From positions 23,163 through 87,162 of the forward strand of contig JAUXUL010000005.1 in NCBI GenBank assembly GCA_030680795.1: a stretch of DNA of 64,000 bases. Reading direction: 5' to 3'. Shown here piece by piece: positions 43,914 through 52,026 of the stretch. The position numbers and the translations under genes were made by a program. The notes below the pieces were generated by a model. The model was given only the letters and a program-made list of their open reading frames with translations, had not been told where the DNA came from and made no database searches. The stretch's first letter is position 1; each line of letters opens with the position of its first letter. The stretch comes from Anaerolineales bacterium. Its GTDB lineage: Bacteria > Chloroflexota > Anaerolineae > Anaerolineales > Villigracilaceae.

Positions 43914-46484
43914 CTACTCCACGCCAAAAGCGGGCAGTTCAATTGTCTCATTACCTGCTTGCACGATGTAAAACGGTTTCCAGGCCACACCAAAGAGATT
44001 GACATAAATATCGGTCTTCTTGGGTCTGATGCTCACTTCATTGATATCGTTGACCTCACTGCCCCAACGATCGTTAATCTCGGCGATCATTTCGTCGTGC
44101 TCCCGTTGCAAATCAGCCAGGCCTTTTTTGTATTGAGCAATGGCCTCAACTGATTCTTCAACTTCCGCTTTGGCATTTTTGGCGAGACGATGTTTTGTGA
44201 ATTGAGTGGTAACGCTCTTCTTGCGTCCGAAACCCACCAAGCCCGCGCCTAACTCAAGCAAGTTTGCGCCTGATTCTAAATTACGATTTTGCAAGTCAGA
44301 CTGGTCTTCACGCAATTCGCGTTCTTCACGACCTAATTTTCCTTCGAGAGTTTTGATCTTCTTTTCGATCTGTGCCGCCTTCTTGGATATTTCCGCATCA
44401 CACGCATCGCGGGCTGCATCGGAACAAGCCTTCACGAATTCCGCCTGGCTGATGTCAGGTCCGCCAAACACTTTTAGCTTGACGTTGGTACGCGCAGTCA
44501 CTTCGGTATTACGGAAGACCCAATCAGTAAAATCTTTTTGCAGGGCGGTCATTAATTTTGAATCGTTCAGGGGCGAATCAATCGTGCCGAAACGGGCAGA
44601 GTCAGCGGGCATGGCTTCCACTTTATCCAGTGATGGGCCGCCGTATGAAAACTCATCCCAGCGGACAGTACCGCGGCGATCCAGTGAGTCAACCAGCGCG
44701 GCGCGAGTGATCTCTGTATCCACGCCATATTTGCGATCCAGCAATCTCACTTGTGCGGCAGCAAGAATTGATGGACGATACAGCATGCCCTGCATCATGG
44801 CTTGGGCAGGCATGGCACGCCCTGCGGATTGGAATGCTTCGGGCAGGCTGTAATTCTGCGGCAGGAAGTATTCACGAATACCTGCTGGGATGGATGGTTT
44901 GGTAAGACTTCCGTCCGATTTTTGATTTACGATTTTGGATTGACGATTAGGTTCTGCAAGAGTTGGTTGCGAGGCAGGTACAGAGGCAGAAGGAATGGAT
45001 ACAGGTTGCATGGCTTCCACCGAAGGCTGAGGCTTGGATTCTTTTCTCGAAACAGCGGCAGGTGCTGGTGCGGCGCGAAGCGTTGTATTCGCGTTCACCA
45101 ATTGATTGAGGGCGGGAATCTGTGCTCGTGTCATGGGGCCTGCCAGGAAATTCATCGTCCAACGGGTTTGAATTAGCACAGGCATTTTTTCGTGGATATT
45201 GTGCATAACGAAAACGCGCTTGCCGAGCGATGAAATCAATTTATCCATTGCGGCGCGCGGGATGCCGCCTGCCGCGCTCTCGAGACCGTCGAGCAGGCGA
45301 TTCTTGTCGCGCTCAGTTTGGAGTTTGCCAATGAACCATGTGCCTGTGTTGGAGAGGGCTTTGTAATCCATGTCAACGGGATTTTGTGTGGCAAGCAAAA
45401 GACCCAAGCCAAAGGCGCGCGCTTGTTTGAGCATGCGCAAAAGCGGTCCTTTGGATGGCGGGACAGCGGTGGGAGGCAGATAGCCATAAATTTCATCCAT
45501 GTAGAGGATGGCGCGCAAGGAGGTGGAACCTGTTTGTGTGCGCATCCATGTTTCAACTGCGGAAAGTAAAAGCGTGACGAAGAACATGCGCTCGCCATCG
45601 GAGAGATGCGCGAGATAGAAAATGCTGTGACGCGGTTTGCCATCTGCTGTGAAGAGCAGGGATTGAATATCAAGCGACTCGCCTTCACGCCATATTCCAA
45701 ACGCTGGCGCAGCAAGAATATTATTCAAGACCATTGCGAGTTCTTTGCGTTCTTTTTCCGGGAAGAAGTCATTCACAGAGAACGCTCCGAGATTTTGGAA
45801 CGGCGGAGATTGTGTTTGCAGGATCAACTCAGTCAGGTCTATATCTTTGCCTTCGCTCCAATGAGTTTCAAAAATATTGGAAAGCAAAATATGTTCACGC
45901 GAGCGAATGGGGTCAATGTCATTCATACCGACGAGTCCAAGCAAGGCCGTGACGGTGCTGGAAATACGTTCACGCAAAACTTCGCGGTTGTTCTCCCAAT
46001 TAAGATCGGGCGCAGCGAGCGAGGAAAGCACACTGACGGGAATACCTGCATCTGAACCAGGAGTATAGATTGCGAATTGCGCGGCGTTTTGTAGAGCGAG
46101 TAGACGCTCTTTGCCAATGCCCCATTCTTTCAATCCAGTGCGCCATGCAGAGGCGGCTTCGCTTGCGATATCTGCCATTGATTTTCCCGTGCGGCGTTCC
46201 ATTTCGGGGTCAATCCACAGTTGAAAATCCTGCGGGAGCAGATCGGGGAAATGCAAAAGTAAATTGGTCAGGTCGCCTTTGGGGTCAATGATAATGGCGG
46301 GTACATTTTGCAATGCGGCTTCTTCCAACAAGGCAACACATAGACCCGTTTTGCCTGAGCCTGTCATACCTGTAACAACTGCATGAGTGGTTAAATCAGC
46401 GGGATCATATTGAACGGGCTTGTTTGTAGTCTTTGCAGTTTTTGCATCGACCAAACGGCCGAGGTAGAAATTTGATTCTGGCAT
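43914..46484 (-). CDS. HerA-like ATPase with C-terminal coiled coil
   Basis: 856 residues; AGGAGAGAC precedes the ATG. Residues 20-60 carry Walker A (VTGMTGSGKTGLC) and DPKGDLTNLLLHFPDL; AILYMDEIYGYLPP is Walker B; LLLATQNPVDMDYKALSNTG is the sensor region. This is the DUF87/DUF853-type HerA group of hexameric DNA translocases. From about 690 a long charged coiled coil (KKAAQIEKKIKTLEGKLGRE onward) leads to a small beta tail. The Pro-rich region around 525 has an insertion encoded by a TTTACGATT repeat (44915-44951). No nuclease partner (NurA, SIR2) is next to it. Confidence 0.82.
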   Translation of the reverse strand: MPESNFYLGRLVDAKTAKTTNKPVQYDPADLTTHAVVTGMTGSGKTGLCVALLEEAALQNVPAIIIDPKGDLTNLLLHFPDLLPQDFQLWIDPEMERRTGKSMADIASEAASAWRTGLKEWGIGKERLLALQNAAQFAIYTPGSDAGIPVSVLSSLAAPDLNWENNREVLRERISSTVTALLGLVGMNDIDPIRSREHILLSNIFETHWSEGKDIDLTELILQTQSPPFQNLGAFSVNDFFPEKERKELAMVLNNILAAPAFGIWREGESLDIQSLLFTADGKPRHSIFYLAHLSDGERMFFVTLLLSAVETWMRTQTGSTSLRAILYMDEIYGYLPPTAVPPSKGPLLRMLKQARAFGLGLLLATQNPVDMDYKALSNTGTWFIGKLQTERDKNRLLDGLESAAGGIPRAAMDKLISSLGKRVFVMHNIHEKMPVLIQTRWTMNFLAGPMTRAQIPALNQLVNANTTLRAAPAPAAVSRKESKPQPSVEAMQPVSIPSASVPASQPTLAEPNRQSKIVNQKSDGSLTKPSIPAGIREYFLPQNYSLPEAFQSAGRAMPAQAMMQGMLYRPSILAAAQVRLLDRKYGVDTEITRAALVDSLDRRGTVRWDEFSYGGPSLDKVEAMPADSARFGTIDSPLNDSKLMTALQKDFTDWVFRNTEVTARTNVKLKVFGGPDISQAEFVKACSDAARDACDAEISKKAAQIEKKIKTLEGKLGREERELREDQSDLQNRNLESGANLLELGAGLVGFGRKKSVTTQFTKHRLAKNAKAEVEESVEAIAQYKKGLADLQREHDEMIAEINDRWGSEVNDINEVSIRPKKTDIYVNLFGVAWKPFYIVQAGNETIELPAFGVE
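44915..44951. repeat. TTTACGATT repeat inside the HerA-like gene
   Basis: GATTTTTGATTTACGATTTT with GGATTGACGATT is the same low-complexity unit as at 30913-30940 and 54320-54345. It encodes NRQSKIVNQKSDG in the linker between the ATPase and the rest. Confidence 0.6.
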
Positions 46485-46508
46485 GCTGTCTCTCCTATAA
46501 TTTCTTTA

Positions 46509-46543
46509 CAGACCCTAAAGGTTTTGCAAACCCTTAGGGTCTG
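46509..46543. repeat. Hairpin repeat (GACCCTAAAGG type)
   Basis: CAGACCCTAAAGG (46509-46521) and CCCTTAGGGTCTG (46531-46543) form an imperfect stem upstream of the HerA-like gene; a related unit is at 35183-35217. Confidence 0.6.
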
Positions 46544-46632
46544 CTGGTACTTGTTTAGCGATTAAGGTTAAAAGAGTGTGTATTAATTTAATCGATTTTA
46601 TTCCAAAACGCAAATTAATTCTGCGGGAAACA

Positions 46633-46663
46633 AAAACTGCGAGGGGTCGCCTCGCAGTTTTTA
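46633..46663 (-). terminator. Terminator of the sigma/anti-sigma operon
   Basis: AAAACTGCGAGG (46633-46644) pairs with CCTCGCAGTTTT (46650-46661); on the minus strand it ends in TTTTTG. It lies directly after the anti-sigma gene stop. Confidence 0.88.
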
Positions 46664-46666
46664 ATG

Positions 46667-47788
46667 TTAATCATCATTTATATCATTACTGTCACTGTCA
46701 TCATCGCTGCTATCATTGCTGTCGTCGCCATTATCATTTCCGTGATCATCATTATCCTTGCTATCATTCATGTTTGAATTGAAATTCGTATTTCCTTCAC
46801 TGCTGCTGCCAGCAGAGCATGAACCATCCGCCTTCACTTCGGTGACAATAAACCTGCCATTTTCGGCAAAATATCCTTTAACTTCCACAGTAATACCGGG
46901 GCATAGTTTACCTTTGATGCGAGCATTATCCAAATAAACTGTGAGACCATTAATAACCAGGCTGGTGGTTGAGATGGACTGAAGAGTTCCCTCCATTGCA
47001 TAATATTGGGGAGTTGATACAGGCGCTTCATCACTGGGGCCTAAGCCTGATTCAGATTCCAATTCCACCTCGACAGGTTTTCCAAGCGGCACAACCGAGC
47101 CGTCGGGAAGCAGGTCAAGGGTTATGATTTCAACCACTCCCTGGGCGTTGGTCTGCCCGGTGAGAATTACTGCCGCGCCATTGGCAGGCAATTGCATATC
47201 AACTAGAAGAATGACCGGGATGCCTGACACATAGGCCGCGCCGTTCACTTGCATAAAAACGCCCGCAAATTGAATGGTCTCGTGACGGCCTTCAACCAGC
47301 AATTCGTTCACTTCATCCAAGCGTTCATACTCCAACTGATCTTCAAAAATATTCCGGGCTTTTTCATTAAAGATCAGAAGCAGGCGCAGTCCCTCCCACG
47401 TGCGTTTGACCGGATACAAACTTTCCCCCGGCAATGCCGAAGCAGACGCGTTGAGCAGCCCCGTTCCGCTCAGGAGCAGAAAGGCCGCTAATGTAAATGA
47501 AAGCGCCAGTCTTTGAAAAGCAGGAATAACCCGTTTACGCGGCCGCGGTGCGACCCCGGACGCGCGCATATCTGCCGCACGCCGCATGAGCGTGGCTCGC
47601 CCACGGCGAATAGCCTCCGCTGAAGGCTCAGCAGCAGACACGCTCCGCGTGCGCGCCTTCAAAGAGGTTTTTAAGAGCGAGCGCAATTCACCGGCAAAAT
47701 CAGGAAAACGTGCAAGGACAGTTTCCATATCCGCGCCGTTCTCAAGTTCTTGCAGACAAATTTCAAGGGCATCAAATATTTTATTCAT
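46667..47788 (-). CDS. Probable anti-sigma factor with DUF5666-like domains and acidic tail
   Basis: 373 residues from ATG 47786-47788, preceded by GAGGTGG and overlapping the sigma gene by eight bases. Residues 1-60 (FDALEICLQELENGADMETV, LARFPDFAGELRSLL) look like the DUF5667/anti-sigma opening of Chloroflexota. One membrane segment at about 105-125. The outer part has ARNIFEDQLEYERLDEVNEL and two DUF5666-type beta modules (VNGAAYVSGIPVILL; GTLQSISTTSLVINGLTVYL). The last 45 residues are almost only Asn, Asp and Ser. Inferred role: to hold the ECF sigma factor at the membrane until an external signal. Confidence 0.72.
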   Translation of the reverse strand: MNKIFDALEICLQELENGADMETVLARFPDFAGELRSLLKTSLKARTRSVSAAEPSAEAIRRGRATLMRRAADMRASGVAPRPRKRVIPAFQRLALSFTLAAFLLLSGTGLLNASASALPGESLYPVKRTWEGLRLLLIFNEKARNIFEDQLEYERLDEVNELLVEGRHETIQFAGVFMQVNGAAYVSGIPVILLVDMQLPANGAAVILTGQTNAQGVVEIITLDLLPDGSVVPLGKPVEVELESESGLGPSDEAPVSTPQYYAMEGTLQSISTTSLVINGLTVYLDNARIKGKLCPGITVEVKGYFAENGRFIVTEVKADGSCSAGSSSEGNTNFNSNMNDSKDNDDHGNDNGDDSNDSSDDDSDSNDINDD

Positions 47789-48362
47789 AATCCACCTCGC
47801 CAATCTCACGCTGAAGAGCAGCCAGCGCGCGGAACTGGAGAGCCTTTACTGCGTTGGCTTTTTTGTTCATAAAAGCTGCGGTTTCCTCAAGAGAATATCC
47901 CTGCCCAAAACGCAGGGCCAGCACATGTTGTTGTTCGGGAGTCAACAGCGCATACGCGTTGTTCACAGTGCGGTTCTGCTCGCGTTGATCCACTTCAGAT
48001 GCGATACTTGATCCAGGGTCTGGAATGGAATCGGAGAGCGCTTCTTCAGGGCGGCGGTATTTTTGACGCAGGTGATCCATCACGACATGGGATGCAGTCC
48101 CGATCAACCATCCTTTTAAGTTGGATTGAGGAGCGCGCCCGCCCTGGACTGCTTCAAGCAGACGGGTAAACACATCACTGGCAATATCCTCAGCAAGGGT
48201 CTGGTCGCCAATCCGATACAGCGCATAACGATAGGCCTCGGAAAAATACCGGTCATATACCACGCCAATCGCTTGTGCGTCCGGTTCGCGCAGGCTCTTC
48301 AATTCTTGTTGCCCATCCGTTACAAACATTTTTATAGACACCCGTGTTTCAAAATTTGTCAT
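47781..48362 (-). CDS. ECF-type RNA polymerase sigma factor
   Basis: 193 residues (a later ATG at 48327-48329 could be the true start, residue 12). Region 2: AIGVVYDRYFSEAYRYALYR, LAEDIASDVFTRLLEAV, LKGWLIGTASHVVMDHLR. Region 4: ALLTPEQQHVLALRFGQGYS, LEETAAFMNKKANAVKALQF. It directs RNA polymerase to a stress or envelope regulon, and is cotranscribed with its likely anti-sigma partner. Confidence 0.92.
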   Translation of the reverse strand: MTNFETRVSIKMFVTDGQQELKSLREPDAQAIGVVYDRYFSEAYRYALYRIGDQTLAEDIASDVFTRLLEAVQGGRAPQSNLKGWLIGTASHVVMDHLRQKYRRPEEALSDSIPDPGSSIASEVDQREQNRTVNNAYALLTPEQQHVLALRFGQGYSLEETAAFMNKKANAVKALQFRALAALQREIGEVDYE

Positions 48363-48387
48363 TCAAAAATCAATACACAATATGTTA

Positions 48388-49872
48388 TCACGGTACCAAT
48401 ACTTCAAAAATGACGGCCTGCCCATCGCGATAGGCTTCAACTAAACCTGGGTCATTTGCAGCCTGACGCAGAAAGCCTGTATGGCTCAAATCGGTATGCA
48501 CATAATGCGCCGAGAAGCGCGTCAAAATAGTCTGTGATGGCAGCGCCACTTCACCGCGCGTAATCTTCACCCATTCGTCATACAAGTCTTTGTCATACAA
48601 CTGCATATAAGTGGGATCAAGTCCGACGAGATAGGTATTATGCGTATTATAGAAAAACAAACGCGGGAAATCATCCCAATCTGTTTGAAAGACGCGCTCC
48701 CCCGCGGGGGTATTCTGCATCAGCCAGGCAGACGCGCCTTCATATAAATCATAAGGTTTGGATTGTGCCAGGCTGCCTTGAGTTGCAGGGATCGTTTTTA
48801 CGATTCCAGCAGACACTGCAATCACCAATAAAATGATATGTAAGTTTGCCTGCAAACCTGCAAGAAACTTCGAAGTGGACACAGCGGGCTGACGACCCAC
48901 AGTAAACAGGGGTGCCCATGCAAACACCGAAAAAATCAAGGCAAAAGGCGGAAAGTATTCCACAAACCTGCGCGCTTTGAACAACATCAACCCAAATAAC
49001 AATGTGATCATAAAAGAAGCTGCTGTCCGCAAATCCATTTTGCGGCCTGCCAACCCCAGCGCCAAAGCGCCGCTTACGAATGCAATTAAGGCAGGTAAGG
49101 AATTCTCCAGCAATTGACCCGTATCATAGGGATACCATTCATTGCCTACGCTCACAGAAGTTGCGTCAAGCAGCTTGGGCAAAAGATGATGATAAGTAAA
49201 TATCAGGTTATTGGGAAAGTAAGGGTTGATGATCAATCCTGATACGATCCCAATCCCCGCCCAAAAGAGTGGGCGAAATTCCAGCCTGCGTTCGATCAAC
49301 AGCACAGCCAGAAAATGCAGACCAGCAATCGCCAGCATTAAAGGGAAGGCATCGTACATCCAGACGTATAGAAATGACAGTACGGCCAAATGCTTGTACT
49401 TTCCTTCCAAAATCCATGCAAGCCCGAGGGCCAAAACCGCCAGAGAGAGGGACTGCGCGCGGGTGATGGACATACGAAAAAGAAAGGCATCTGAAATTCC
49501 CAACAATGCGAGCGCCCATAACCAGGACAACGGGATTTTCTGGCGGTGAAACAAATACCAAACGCTCAAAAAAGAAATGGCAGAAAAAGTGACTGCTGCC
49601 CATTTTGCGCCCACACGCAAATCGCCAAATGTGAAGGGGATCAGCGCGATATGAAAAAGAAAATGATGGTCATAAAACTCGCCTTCATTAAGAATGCTCA
49701 ATGGCAGCCAGATAAAATTTGGCTTTAAACCTTCTGTCCGCATCAGCCAGGCAAGTTTGATATGGTAAAAGCCATCGTTGTCCGGCAGGTCAGGGCTTGC
49801 AAATTGGACAATAGCCATTCCAAAAAAAAACAGAAACAATAATAATGCAGGCAGCCAGGGTCGTTTTAACAT
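48388..49872 (-). CDS. GT-C-like membrane glycosyltransferase
   Basis: 494 residues from ATG 49870-49872. About eleven membrane segments; the first external loop has SPDLPDNDGFYHIKLAWLMR, an acidic motif like that of other GT-C proteins, followed by FYDHHFLFHIALIPF. The C-terminal soluble part (NTPAGERVFQTDWDDFPRLF) is typical of GT-C proteins in this phylum. Substrate unknown. It lies 25 bases upstream of the sigma gene. Confidence 0.75.
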   Translation of the reverse strand: MLKRPWLPALLLFLFFFGMAIVQFASPDLPDNDGFYHIKLAWLMRTEGLKPNFIWLPLSILNEGEFYDHHFLFHIALIPFTFGDLRVGAKWAAVTFSAISFLSVWYLFHRQKIPLSWLWALALLGISDAFLFRMSITRAQSLSLAVLALGLAWILEGKYKHLAVLSFLYVWMYDAFPLMLAIAGLHFLAVLLIERRLEFRPLFWAGIGIVSGLIINPYFPNNLIFTYHHLLPKLLDATSVSVGNEWYPYDTGQLLENSLPALIAFVSGALALGLAGRKMDLRTAASFMITLLFGLMLFKARRFVEYFPPFALIFSVFAWAPLFTVGRQPAVSTSKFLAGLQANLHIILLVIAVSAGIVKTIPATQGSLAQSKPYDLYEGASAWLMQNTPAGERVFQTDWDDFPRLFFYNTHNTYLVGLDPTYMQLYDKDLYDEWVKITRGEVALPSQTILTRFSAHYVHTDLSHTGFLRQAANDPGLVEAYRDGQAVIFEVLVP

Positions 49873-49972
49873 TTGATATTTCCACAAGTGATTTTCTTAA
49901 AGATAGGTCGTCTGGAACTTTCGAGAGCATCCAGACGACCCGTAAAATTATTTGTTAATGCTGGTTGGATGA

Positions 49973-50746
49973 TTAGTCATCGTTGCCATTATCATCATCG
50001 TCGTCGTCGTCATTGCTGTCGTCATTGGAGTCGTCATTTCCGTTGTCGTCGTTGGAATTGTCATCGTTTCCGTTGTCATCATTGGAATTGCCATCACTGA
50101 CAAGGGCAGGATCCCAGGTTTCGATCTCAGTAATGGACAGGGTTCCATCAGCATTCAGCGAGAAATGTACTTTGACGAAGTCGCCAGGTAGAATTTGATC
50201 CTTGAACTCTGCGCCATTTGCAACCGTAAAGGTTTGTCCGCCGATCACAACGGTATCTATTGTAATACTGTCCACCGTACCAAAAGCCTCAGTGCCGCTA
50301 TTATCAAACACGAGTCCGCCATTGCTGTTGTCGTCATTCGAATTGCTGTCATTGCTGTTGTCGTCATTCGAATTGGCATCGTTGCTGTTGTCATCATTCG
50401 AATTGGCATCGTTGCTATTGACGTCATTGGAATTGGCATCGGCAGCCGGGGCTTCAACGCGCGTCACAACTACAGAGCCGTCAGCCTGAACTTCGACTTC
50501 CACTTTGACGGTATCGCCAACCTGGAAAGGACCATCGCGCAGCACGGAGGGATCAACCGTGATTACCTGCCCGCCAACCGTCCACTGGTTGCCATCAATG
50601 GCTTCGATCACACCTGTGAACTCCACGAGGGAGGCTTGACCTTTACCAGAGCCTGCAGAAGTGGCAGTCGTCGCTCCGCCGCACGCGCTGATAAGTATGG
50701 CAGTAAGCGTCATTACGAATAAAAACACACGGGAAATCTTTTTCAT
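49973..50746 (-). CDS. Lipoprotein with two DUF5666-like domains and Asn/Asp/Ser repeats
   Basis: 257 residues. Signal peptide with lipobox ISAC. First beta module at 40-100 (VEFTGVIEAIDGNQWTVGGQ, GDTVKVEVEVQADGSVVVTR), then eight pentapeptides of the form xNSND (about residues 103-142), a second module (FGTVDSITIDTVVIGGQTF, GDFVKVHFSLNADGTLSITE), and a final tail of 40 Asp/Asn/Ser residues. The same module and acidic tail occur in the anti-sigma protein at 46667, so the two proteins may act together outside the membrane. Repeats could bind calcium; that is a guess. Confidence 0.78.
   Translation of the reverse strand: MKKISRVFLFVMTLTAILISACGGATTATSAGSGKGQASLVEFTGVIEAIDGNQWTVGGQVITVDPSVLRDGPFQVGDTVKVEVEVQADGSVVVTRVEAPAADANSNDVNSNDANSNDDNSNDANSNDDNSNDSNSNDDNSNGGLVFDNSGTEAFGTVDSITIDTVVIGGQTFTVANGAEFKDQILPGDFVKVHFSLNADGTLSITEIETWDPALVSDGNSNDDNGNDDNSNDDNGNDDSNDDSNDDDDDDDNGNDD
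50322..50437. repeat. 15-bp tandem coding repeat (xNSND units)
   Basis: Units of 15 bases built on TTGCTGTTGTCGTCATTCGA and near variants, about eight copies, encode the pentapeptide repeats of the lipoprotein at 49973. Copies differ at one or two positions, so copy number may vary between strains. Confidence 0.8.
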
Positions 50747-50874
50747 TTTTTCACCTCTTTCATGATTTTGATTGCTTACATCTTATTTAGTCGCAATACA
50801 GGTGAATAAGGTTACGGCTTCCTCCAGGGAATTTTGGGAGAAAGCCGTACTTGTGAAAATTATTTCAAGAATAA

Positions 50875-51990
50875 CTACTGTGCCTGTGCATAGACCCTTT
50901 GGAACTCCGCCATAAATTGTGCGGCAATATCTTTATTATAGATAACAAGCAAGGTCTCGTCGTTGCGGGTTTCGGCGCTTTTGGTGAAATTATAAGAGCC
51001 GAAGATGACGATGCTCTCATCAATGATCATCACCTTGTGATGCATTTGACCTTCGTTCCCGTCACGATACACATCCAGGCCGGCCTGGCGAAACGGATCG
51101 AACTCCGTGCCAATATTTGAGTTGACCTGCTCGGTATCCATCACGCCTGCCACAGTCACGCCATCCTCTGCACGGGCGCGCACTGCCCCTCCGAGCGGGT
51201 CAGCTGTGAACGAAAATGCCATGAAATAAATACTCTCCTGCGCGTTGTTGATAATATCCACGAGGCTGGCTTGCACATTGTCGTCTGGCGCGAAATACAC
51301 ATCAATTGGCGTACCGTCAATCGTCACGCGCGGATTCGGGGTCTCGGAAACGATATTGTCGCCAAATTTATCATCAACAAACATCTCCTCGAATTCTTTG
51401 GTGAAGTTCTCGGCAACCTTCACCGAGCGGATGCGGATCAAATTATTGTTATCCAAATATGCGCCGGAATCCGTCAGGTTCGTCGAGCCTGTCCACACTT
51501 CAGAATTATCAATCACAACAAACTTGTTGTGCATCAGTCCTTCGCGGCGGTCACCCAAAATAGGAATGCCTGCTTCTTTTAATTTTTGGGGGTCGGTGCG
51601 ATCCAAATTATCGCTTTCCATCACCATGCGGACACGCACGCCGCGGTCATGCGCACGCAATAAGGCATCGCGGATATTGTTCAAGCTGAGGCTGTAAATC
51701 GCAACGTCTACGCTTAACCGCGCGGAGTCAATTGCTTCTACAAGCGGGCCATCAATGCCGCCAGTCTCTTGTGAAGCAAGCGGGCTGGTCGGATTCGTAA
51801 AATACAATTCAAACCAGCCGCCATCCACGCCGTAACCTGCGGCCAGGGGGATATCTATCAGCGTGGCGGAAGGATCTTCGGTAACAGAGTCAACTGCCTG
51901 CGGGCGCGAAGCGAGAGGCGCTGTTATCGCTGCATCACATGCGGTTAATACAATCAAAATCACAAAGAGCAGATTCAATATTTTTTTCAT
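50875..51990 (-). CDS. Phospholipase D-like lipoprotein
   Basis: 371 residues. Lipobox LTAC at residues 15-18. Two HKD motifs: HNKFVVIDNSEVWTGSTNLT and HHKVMIIDESIVIFGSYNFT, each with the downstream Ser/Thr-Asn, so the catalytic pair of the PLD superfamily is complete. Members include cardiolipin synthases, phospholipases and Nuc-type nucleases; an exported lipoprotein of this size is closest to the Nuc/endonuclease-like group. It lies upstream of the DUF5666 lipoprotein in the same orientation. Confidence 0.9.
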   Translation of the reverse strand: MKKILNLLFVILIVLTACDAAITAPLASRPQAVDSVTEDPSATLIDIPLAAGYGVDGGWFELYFTNPTSPLASQETGGIDGPLVEAIDSARLSVDVAIYSLSLNNIRDALLRAHDRGVRVRMVMESDNLDRTDPQKLKEAGIPILGDRREGLMHNKFVVIDNSEVWTGSTNLTDSGAYLDNNNLIRIRSVKVAENFTKEFEEMFVDDKFGDNIVSETPNPRVTIDGTPIDVYFAPDDNVQASLVDIINNAQESIYFMAFSFTADPLGGAVRARAEDGVTVAGVMDTEQVNSNIGTEFDPFRQAGLDVYRDGNEGQMHHKVMIIDESIVIFGSYNFTKSAETRNDETLLVIYNKDIAAQFMAEFQRVYAQAQ

Positions 51991-52009
51991 GGAATTCTCC
52001 CGAAAGGAT

Positions 52010-52015
52010 TATAAT
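52010..52015 (+). promoter_or_regulatory. -10 box of murJ
   Basis: TATAAT, 11 bases before the ATG; no ribosome binding site. The leader would be about four bases long. Confidence 0.45.
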
Positions 52016-52026
52016 CGCGCAACCCT

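Noticed and set aside
50322..50437. Possible CRISPR array
   Set aside because: Units are 15 bases without spacers and encode a regular pentapeptide in frame; it is a coding tandem repeat.
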